From Ichthyophthirius multifiliis (Eukaryota > Ciliophora > Oligohymenophorea > Hymenostomatida), in NCBI RefSeq assembly GCF_000220395.1, contig NW_004086391.1:1-32038 (forward strand): 32,038 bases of DNA. Direction: 5' to 3'. Shown piece by piece: positions 23,401 to 32,038 of this stretch; the first letter of the stretch is position 1, and each line of letters opens with the position of its first letter. The position numbers and the translations under genes were made by a program. The notes beneath the pieces are model-generated. The model made no database searches, had not been told where the DNA came from, and was given only the letters and a program-made list of their open reading frames with translations.

Positions 23401-24043
23401 ATAATCTTATTCCGGATAATATATACCCACTGTATGGAATTAATCACCTAAAAATTCACTATTTTATGACTTTCCGAGGTAATGGGGGGATAAAACAGCT
23501 TTAAAAAGAACTGATAATAAATGGTTATATGAATATGTTTCTTAATCCTTTTATTTTTTTATGTTTTTTATATCTACTTTATCTTTACCAAACCAACCTG
23601 TTACCTATATATAAATTATTATTATTTTTTATTTTATTTTTTACTTAGAGCATTTTATTTTTTTCGATTTTGTTTATCCGATTCCATATATCAGGTTATT
23701 CCTCTTTGATTTTACCTTCTATTAATTCTTCTAGGTTTACATAAAGACTTTCTTCCATTGCTGCTTCATCTTTACTTATTTTATTATTTATGATTTGTAT
23801 ATAATATTGTTTTAAAGCATATATTTGTTTGAAATTATCTTAAAAACTGGCTTCTAGGGAATAATCTAAAAATTGTAGGTCTCGCATTTTGCTTTTTATT
23901 GATTTGCTTATATGCTCACTTGATATAAATTATGATAAATTTGGAAGGGAATAAAATGAGAATATTGCTAAGGATATTATACAAGTTATAATTATAAATA
24001 ATATTGGAAATGCTAATACTATTATTCGTTTATTATAACTCAT
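20431..24043 (-). CDS. receptor-like protein: Cache-like, TM, TPR and VWA
   Basis: Four exons (24043-23645, 23604-21376, 21326-20986, 20857-20431) with introns of 40, 49 and 128 bp in consistent phases give 1131 residues. Residues 6-28 are a membrane helix (RIIVLAFPILFIIITCIISL). About 30-440 fits a two-lobed extracellular sensor of the dCache type: a long N-terminal helix, then FHTVGIYYPEQDYSIFVPLP, SPSFYIIRDYYSHM and KKYYCIITPIEVYPGSP. A second helix lies near 443-466 (SFGVICVVSLITSFIVI). The cytoplasmic part has TPR-like repeats near 555-590 (NIGNIHLKHFRYFEAVSEYQ) and 720-850 (AKKAYCHLRLGEYKDAEDNI), and a VWA-type domain from about 905 (IELVMLIDYSKDM, RSITLSPGGKSDLFQALL, RFICLFTEGYN). The metal site is imperfect: DYSKD and TEG instead of DxSxS and TDG. 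Likely senses a small ligand outside and recruits proteins inside. Domain names are from pattern recognition; TPR and VWA are firmer than Cache. Confidence 0.85.
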
Positions 24044-25337
24044 TTTCTTGAATTATTTTTTTATTTAAGATTTTATAATAATATTGATTTTTTGTTTGTT
24101 TTTTTATGAAAATAAAAATTTAATTTTGCATTTGTTATTTTTTAATAATAAAATATTTTAATTAAATATTCTTTATTTATACATTTGAAAAAAAAAGTAA
24201 TTTATTATTAAATTATCATCTTATATATAAATAAGCATAGCTAAATGCAGAATTTTTATATTATTAATTTTTAAAATATTATAATTTATTAAAATCGAAC
24301 AAATTATTAAGATAATTATATAATAAATTTAATTGAAAAATTATTATATATCTATTAATAAAGAAAAAAAAAAAATTAAAATAAAAAATTATAAATATAT
24401 TATTATAAATTTAACTATTTGCTTCAGAATTTCGAGATATTAAAAAAAAGAATAATATATTATATAAATAGTAATATATCTTATATTTTATTATTCAAAA
24501 TTATAAATTTAAAATAAGTACATACTTTTATGTATTATTAATATTAATATTAATATATAATAATTAATTCTTTTATACGATTTGTCCAATATATATATAT
24601 ATTTTTTTAAAAAATTCAATTGTCTTATATATAATTATTTTTAGTTTGAATTTTAAAACTATAATGATATTAATTTTATAAAAATAAATATTAATTAAAC
24701 ATTTTTTATACAATTATTTTTGATTTTACAATTATTAAAGATAATATTTATAAATATTATTGAATTTATTCTTTTTGTTTTTGTTAATTATAATTTTTTT
24801 TATTTAAAATATTAATATATTAATGATAATAATATTAATTAAATAGACTTATTAATAATTATAACGAGCATTTAATGTGCATTTAATTTTTTTTATTTTT
24901 AAATAGAATATTCTAGAGATTATTTTAGAAAAAAAATTTTTGATTAGAAATATATAAAAAATAACCTTAAATTAAAATATGAAATTCATTTTAAAATTTA
25001 AAATTATTAAAATTTTATATAAAATTATATTTTTTTTCGATATAAAAATACTAGTATTTATTTAATTTACACTTTTTATTTTTTTTTTAAAAAATAATCT
25101 ATATATTTAATAATACTTTATTTTTTTTAAATGATTTTTAAATATTTGGTTAATTTATAGCTATTTAGAATTCAAATATTATTTTGAATTTTTTGTGCCT
25201 TTTTAGTTTCTTTATTTTTTGTTTTTTTTAAAAAAAATTTAATAAACAAACATTAAAAAAAAACAAAATAATAAAAAATATTAAAAAAATAGAAAATATT
25301 TATAATTATAAAATATTTTTTTATTTCATCTAAAATA
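24044..25337. promoter_or_regulatory. divergent intergenic region, receptor gene and Cdh1
   Basis: About 1.3 kb between two start codons on opposite strands, so it must contain both promoters. It is nearly pure A and T, with one GC-richer patch around 25190-25215. I can name no element in it. Confidence 0.4.
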
Positions 25338-25944
25338 ATGCTTTAAAACTTTACCTGTTCACCTTGGAAAAAACATAGTTAAAACTTATTTTAAAATAGC
25401 AATTAAAATTATATAAAATCAAATAAAAATTTCTACAGTGAATATCCTGTAAAAAGACTTAATTTAGATTTTCAATAAAATTAAAACGTAAAAGAACTAA
25501 ATAAATAACTATAAAAAGATTATTTTTCAGATAGATTTATTCCTTAAAGCAAAATAAACCCAAATTGCTTCCAATTATTAATGAATGAAGAATATTAAAA
25601 TGTTTTTTAGAATAATTTAAATTAGTAGAATTTATTATAAAATAGTAATTAAATAAATACAGAAACTACTTAAAGAAACAGTAATTAATATTAAAATAAT
25701 GAATAATAAAACAATAATTAAATTGAAAATTATACTTAAATGTTACGAAATAATATAATTTTAAATGAAAATAATAAAGACTAGAAAAATTTATTTTAGA
25801 ATTAGAAAAAAAACTCTATATAATAAATAAAAAATAAAATTTAAAATAATAATATTAAAGTGTTTTCCTATAAAGCAAATATTAGAAAATTTAGTTAACT
25901 ATAATTTTAAGATGAATCTGAATAAATAATATTTAATTCTGAGT

Positions 25945-25985
<41 letters not shown>

Positions 25986-27194
25986 TATACTATATATATA
26001 TATATGATATATTTATTATAAAATTTTTCAAAAAATTAAATTTTCAAAATTTAAATTTTTTTTATAAAAAAATCAAAATTAATATTTTATTTTTATAATA
26101 AGATAAGAAAAATAAAGAAAAATTTTAGATTCTCCATACAAAATTTTAGATGCACCTGGTTTATCAGGAGATTTTTACACAAATGTATTAGAATGGTCTG
26201 CATAAAACTTAATTATAGTAGGTTTAAATAATTACGTATACACTTGGTCACCTTAAAAACGCAATACTAATAATATAATCTAAGATTTGACTTCCAGTAC
26301 AAATATACAGGCAATCAGTTGTAATTGGGATGGCCATTTATTAGCCGCAGCAGACGAAGTTGGAGAAATAAAAATATATGATCTTGCCAAATAAGCAATT
26401 TTTTAACAATATAAAGCCCACGAAAATAAAATAGGAGCTATAGCTTGGAATAATAATTTAATAACTACCGCATGTAAAGATTCTTCAATAAAAATAAGAG
26501 ACATTCGTTAAAAAGCGGATATATAAACATTAAACTTTCATAAAGATGTATAAAATTATTTATTTAATTTTTTTTGATTTTAATATTAAATAAAAGTAAG
26601 TTTGTGGTATAAAATGGTCATGTGATGGAAATAATTTAGCCTCAGGAGGAAACGATAATAAATTATATGTATATAATTTAAAAATGAATAAAAGAACATC
26701 CTCTTTGAAATCTCATGTAGGCGCCGTAAAAGCATTAGCATGGTCCCCACACAATTAAAATATTCTAGTTTCAGGAGGAGGAAATAAAGACTAAACTTTA
26801 AAATTTTGGAATATTTAAACTAATTAGTTAATTAAAAGTATACATACAGGTAGTTAGATTTGTAATATGCATTATTCTAAAAACTTTAATGAAATTGTTA
26901 CTACTCATGGGTTTTAACTTAATTAAATTTCACTATGGAATGCTAATGATTATTCTTAAATTACTACTTTGTATGGACATTCTGAAAGGGTATTATATTT
27001 GGCAGCGTCTCCAGATTAAGAAGATATTGTTACAGGATCGGCAGATGAAACTTTGAGATTTTGGAAAGTAATTATTTATATTTATATTGTTTATAATTAT
27101 TTTTATTGTTTTTTAGATTTTCCCTAGTTTACCAAAAATTGATATTAATAATTAATAAAGTAAATTAAATCCTTTGTATGAAAGCTTAAGATGA
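25338..27194 (+). CDS. Cdh1/Fzr1, APC/C activator with WD40 propeller
   Basis: Activates the anaphase-promoting complex and selects substrates for destruction late in mitosis and in G1. Exons 25338-25942, 26118-26547, 26597-27067 and 27117-27194 give 527 residues; introns are 175, 49, 49 and 49 bp wait-free GT-AG units (three in total: 175, 49 and 49 bp). The C-box DRFIP is at residues 65-69 in a Gln/Asn-rich N-terminal region. The linker KILDSPYKILDAPGL precedes the WD40 propeller, with LASGGNDNKLYVYNL, AVKALAWSPHNQNILVSGGG, TGSQICNMHYSKNFNEIVTT and RVLYLAASPDQEDIVTGSAD. STHGY-like TTHGF, VLYLA and DETLRFWKIF resemble Cdh1 more than Cdc20. The chain ends LYESLR, so a Leu-Arg replaces the usual C-terminal Ile-Arg tail that docks on the APC/C. 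The first intron holds a TA array. The next gene starts 592 bp downstream on the same strand. Confidence 0.95.
25949..25979. repeat. (TA)n microsatellite in Cdh1 intron 1
   Basis: About 15 TA dinucleotides within the 175-bp first intron, followed by a second impure TA block to about 26013. It probably explains why this intron is three times longer than its neighbours. Confidence 0.9.
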
Positions 27195-27786
27195 AAAATT
27201 AATGTTTTTTTATATATAAAGCAATAAATATTTTATATATAATAAATGAGAGTTTTTTTGTATTTTAAAATATTTTTTAATAAAATTATGTTTTATTTTA
27301 ATATGATAAACTTATAATTAATTATTAATAAAAAACTAAATAATTTTATTGATAAATTAAAAATATTATATTTTTATTTATTTACAAAATTATATTTTAT
27401 TTATAAAATTTTAATTTTTATTAATAAAATTTATTTTTCTTAATTTAAGTAAAATTTTATTTATCAATTATATATTAATTTTTAATATTTTTTGTTCTTT
27501 CTTATTTATTAAATTTTTATTTTTATAATTTATTTTAATTAAAATATATTTATACATAAGATTATTTAAATATATAATAATTTTATTAATATATTATTTG
27601 TAATTTTATTTATTAAATAAAATTATTTTAAATATGTATTAATATATAAAATTATTTATATTCGATTTTATTTATATTAATATTTATAATTAAATCATTT
27701 ATTAATATTTTATTTCTTATACATTTATATACAAATTTAAAATATCAATTTAAATAAATCTAAAATTAAATATTTATATTTATTAA
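27195..27786. other. intergenic region between Cdh1 and ABC transporter
   Basis: AT-rich, on the same strand as both neighbours. It holds the Cdh1 3' end and the transporter's promoter. No named element seen. Confidence 0.5.
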
Positions 27787-30700
27787 ATGGATTAATAAAC
27801 CTAAAATTATATTGGAAATATTGAAGATCTAGCACCCAAATATAATCTTAACTTGAAAAGCCCAACTTTATTTTTCACTAATTTTTCAAAACTAATAAAA
27901 AACATAAAATCTAAAAAAGAAAATGAAAATTTAGAAAATAAAGAAATATAAGAATTCTAAATAAAAACTAACCAACTGGGTCTAATAATAAAAAAAATCG
28001 AAAATTACATAAAATAGTATCCTTAATACTTCCGAAATCCTGAAAACTTTAATTTATTTAATATTTCATTTCATATTACTGGAAAGTATTTATTAATAGG
28101 CTTAAATTTTTTTTTTTGGCAAAATATATTAAGTTGCTTTTAAATATATGTATTGGATGTTTTAACTGATTCTTTGAAGGAAAATATTAATAAAGGCTAT
28201 ATAACCTTTCTTTTAATAAGTCTTATTGTATGTTATCTAATATAAAATATATTTGATTCTTAATATAGATGGCTTAATTAAAAATGGGGTTCATCTATAT
28301 CTGTAACTTTGCAATATCTTCTTTTTAAAAAGGCTTTGAGGACTTAGGTATTTACAGGAAACTAGGCTTAGTAGTAAACTAAAAATAATAAAAATTAAGA
28401 AAAGGATTAAAATGTTCCTGATATTAATAATTTAATGACTGTAGATGTAAGTGAATGCTTATATTTCTATTGGGGATTCGTTTCTTTTATAGTTTCTTTT
28501 ATAAAAGTTATAATAATTTTGTGTATTTTATATTATAAGATGGGAAATTCTATGTTTTTGGGTTTATATGTGTTGATAGGATCCTTTGCTGCTAATTTAG
28601 CTTCTACTTTTATGACTTTATTTATGTATTAAAAAATCTATTAAAAGAAAGATGGAAGGGTTTCTTTAAGTAAGGATGTTATTGAAGGAATAAAAAGTAT
28701 AAAATACTTGGGTTGGGAATAAATATTTGAAAAGAAAATTATGAATCTGAGATTTTAAGAATTCAAATTTATATCAGGGTCTAAACTATTTGAAGGAGTT
28801 GTAGATATATTTTGGTAATGTATTAATTATGTAGTCTTATTTTTTTTATTAACGTAATATAATGAAAATAATTCAAAAGGAATTTAATAATTCAATGTTT
28901 TTACGATAATTGCTCTTTTTGGGTAATTAAATTATCCTCTAGGAGTTATTCCGTGGACTTTGGGGTATGTAATGAAATGTCGAGTTTCTTACTAAAGAAT
29001 TAAAATGTATTTAAATCAAAAAGAAATAGATGAAAGCCTTAAAATTTGTTAAGATGAATTTAATGAGAATTCTATTTTAAAATAGTAAACTGTTTCTATT
29101 TATTTAAATAATTTATAATTTACTTGGCCAAATAGAATTTAAACTAAATAAGATTTTGAAAAATAAATAGATGAAAAAAATGATATTTAAATCAAGTTAT
29201 TGGATAATAACGATGACTAAATAAATTAAGACTTTAAACTCATAATAGATAATTTAATAATAAACAAAGGAACTTTAAATATAATTGTTGGCTAAATTGG
29301 ATGCGGAAAAAGTGCTTTTTTGTAATCTATTTTAAATGAAATGGATTGCTAAATAAATAATAATGTTAATTAGGGCTAAAAATAAATAATTGTTAATGGA
29401 AATATAGCTTATGTTTCTTAAAATCATTGGCTCTAGACTAAAACTATAAGAGAAAATATTTTGTTTGGGAAAGATTTTGAATAAGAATGGTATGATTAAT
29501 GTGTTGAAGTATGTGATTTATAGATTGATTTTGGATATTTTTGGAAAAAAGATTAGAAGGTAATAGCTTCTGGGGAAATAATTTAAGTGGAGGTAAAGAT
29601 AAAGAATTGCAATTTGTAGGGCTATTATTCAAAGAAAGATATATATTTATTTGATGATATTTTTCCAGTTTAGATGCTCATGTGGTTGAAAAAATATTCG
29701 AAAAAGCCATTATAGGTTTACTTATTTAAAAATTGAGAAAAACTGTGATTTTTGTAACTAGTCATTATGGCATTTTATAAAAAAAGTATAATATTGATAA
29801 AATAATATATATTGAGAAAGGTTAAATTATAAATAACGAAGAAAAAATTGAAGAATTTGTTAATAATAGTATTTAGAATGAATAAGTAAAAAAATAAAAA
29901 AAAGAATAAGAAAATAAGATGTTTTTTAATGAAAAAAACGAAACAGAAAATGAATTAAATAATGAGCTTTAAATAACACAATCAAAAATATTTTAAAAAA
30001 ATAAATAATTTAAAGATAAAGAAGAGGATTTAATAAATTAACAAGATGAACTAAGAGAATAAGGCGAGGTAAAATTCGATATCTATCTATAATATTTCAA
30101 ATCCATGAACTATATAATATTTTTTTTGTATTTATTATTTATTGCTTTTAGTCATGCAATTTAACTCTTTATTGATTTTTGGTTAAGAGACTATGTTTCT
30201 AAAGATTATAAGTCATCTTTTTATGAATATATGAATCGTTTTTTCAATTATAATTTCGAGGAAACTTTCCTTTTCTAAATTTATTTAATTTTATTAATAA
30301 ACGTTTTCAATTGTTTATTTTATTTCTTGAGTTCAATCTTAAGTTGTTAGTCTATATTTAAGAAACTTAATAAGAGTATAATATACAGTAAAATGAGCTT
30401 TTTTGATAAAAACCCCGTAGGGAGGATTGTTTGTAGAATTTCGAATGATGTAGGATAAGTAGATCATGATATTCCATTTTCTTTTCACGAAACTTTAAAT
30501 TAATTTATGTCAATTTTAGGCTATCCTTTAGGAATTTTAGTTATGTTTCCATGGATTTCATTGCCTTTTATTATTTCGGTAGCTTTGATGCTTTATTTCT
30601 TCCTTTAATTTAGGGTTGCTAATAGGGAATTGTAAAGGCTAACTTTGGTAAATAATGGAAAACTATTGACTATTATAAATGAAAATTGTAATGGGTTGAT

Positions 30701-31880
30701 TCTTGTGAGGTCTTTTGAGCAAGAGAAATATATGACGAGGGATTTTTTATATAAGTTGAATGATTATAATAACTCTTTTCTATGCTCTCATTCTATTTAA
30801 ATCTGGCTTTTGATAAGAATATTAATATCATCGAATATTGTTTATTTTTTTGTGTGTGTGACTGTTTCGTTGCTAATTTATATGGATATGCTGATCGATT
30901 AGAATATTATTGCTATGTGCTTGACTTATTCAATTTTATTTTCTGATGGTTTTGCGAATTTTCTTTATTTTTAAGGAGTATTAGAATAAAGTATTATCAG
31001 TGTGGAAAGGATTGTTTAATATTTCAAAAATGATTTGGAAAAACCTGAAGAGGTTTTGTAAGGAAATTTAGAAGAAAATGAGTTAAATATTGAAGAAAAA
31101 AGTGGAAATTATGATATTATTTTTAAAGATTTATACATTACATATGATCAAGTAACAAATATTGACAAAAATTAAAAAGACATACAATTCGCATTGAAAA
31201 ATATTAACTTAAAAATTAAAAAAGGAGAAAAAATTGCTTTTTGTGGAAGAACAGGAAGTGGGAAAACTTCAATTTTGAATATAATTTTTAATTTATATCC
31301 ATTTTAATTTGGAAGTATTTTTATTGATGGAAAAAATATTAAATAGTACTCTATTAAGGAATTAAGATCAAAAATGTCAATTATTCCTTAGTTTGGATTC
31401 TTATATAATAGTAGCTTGAAGGATAATTTAGATCCTGATAGTTTTTTTTCAAAAGAAGATGTTGAATAGAAGATTAATTAAACGAATTTAAAATTAAACA
31501 TTTAAAATGAATAATAATAAGAAATCAATGATAATTAAAAAATTGATTTAGATTATAAAGTGGAAAACGGAGGAAATAATTTATCTAATGGATAGAAATA
31601 AATTATAAATTTTTTAAGAATTATTTTAAGGGATACTGATATTATTTGCTTAGACGAGGCTACGTCTAATATGGATCCTTAGACAGATTAGGAATTACAT
31701 GATTAGTTATTTAAACTGGCAGAAAATAAAACTCTTTTAGTTATTACTCACAGATTAGAAAATATAGATAAATTTGATAGAGTTGTCGTTTTGGATAATG
31801 GAAGTATTGTTGAATGTGGACATGTTAGTTAACTAAGATAAATTAAAGACGGATTTTTTAATAGATTATTAAAACATTGA
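27787..31880 (+). CDS. ABCC/MRP-type ABC transporter, full-size, frame broken in NBD1
   Basis: A TMD1-NBD1-TMD2-NBD2 exporter without the extra N-terminal TMD0 of long MRPs, about 1365 codons, intronless. MRPs pump organic anions and conjugates. TMD1 has several hydrophobic helices (for example [19 protein letters not shown]) and the coupling segment [22 protein letters not shown]1 has Walker [12 protein letters not shown] near residue 502 and [23 protein letters not shown]2 contains [20 protein letters not shown], typical of ABCC. NBD2 has Walker [22 protein letters not shown], signature LSNGQKQ, Walker [13 protein letters not shown] and the His-loop [11 protein letters not shown]. Between 29530 and 29670, signature NNLSGG, the segment [20 protein letters not shown] and [12 protein letters not shown] lie in successively different frames, each offset by one base, so NBD1 as given is scrambled there. 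The end frame differs from the start frame by one base. Either local sequence error or a damaged gene. Confidence 0.93.
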
Positions 31881-32038
31881 ATAAAATATAATTACTTTAT
31901 AATAAATATAAGATTATTGAAAATTAAAAAAAGATTAAGAACTTAAAGAATTATCTTAATATATAATCTTAAATTTTAAAATAATCATCCGTATTTAAAT
32001 ATTCAAATTTATTAGATACTTTAATTTTTTTTTTTTTT
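31881..32038. other. 3' flank of the ABC transporter gene
   Basis: AT-rich tail of the window, ending in a T-run. No gene seen. Confidence 0.5.

Overview
The window looks like macronuclear DNA of an oligohymenophorean ciliate, most likely Ichthyophthirius multifiliis or a close relative. It is extremely AT-rich. Long conserved reading frames contain TAA and TAG where relatives have Gln, and they end only at TGA. Introns are short (mostly 40-75 bp) and GT-AG. The genus is inferred from base composition, code and intron size, not from a database match.

Eleven genes can be supported, in blocks of the same strand. 1-3741 is gene-poor and AT-rich, with two weak coding fragments and an odd G-run. 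On the minus strand lie VPS4 (3742-5214), an ESCRT disassembly ATPase, and a coiled-coil protein (5642-6987). On the plus strand follow a very Asn/Gln-rich protein with a distinct C-terminal domain (7614-9957), a 284-residue membrane protein with a Cys cluster (10421-11275), ribosomal protein S5/uS7 (13417-14019) and an unrecognised basic protein (14880-15512). The minus strand then carries ribosomal protein L35/uL29 (16118-16536), a mitochondrial membrane protein of ciliate type (18089-19646) and a large receptor-like protein combining a predicted Cache-like outer domain, a membrane helix, TPR repeats and a VWA domain (20431-24043). The plus strand ends with the APC/C activator Cdh1/Fzr1 (25338-27194) and a full-size ABCC/MRP-type ABC transporter (27787-31880).

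The genes do not form an operon or one pathway; the order is that of ordinary eukaryotic housekeeping genes plus lineage-specific ones. Because only TGA stops translation and intergenic DNA is nearly all A and T, open frames run far by chance. I therefore relied on conserved motifs, intron phase and local GC rather than frame length.

The most interesting points are the Cache-TM-TPR-VWA receptor architecture; a cluster of four apparent one-base losses across the signature and Walker B region of the transporter's first ATPase domain; a one-base frame break that hides the conserved C-terminus of L35; TAA microsatellites read as polyglutamine inside a gene; and a G-rich run in otherwise nearly G-free DNA. 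No tRNA, rRNA, CRISPR, transposon or viral element was found.
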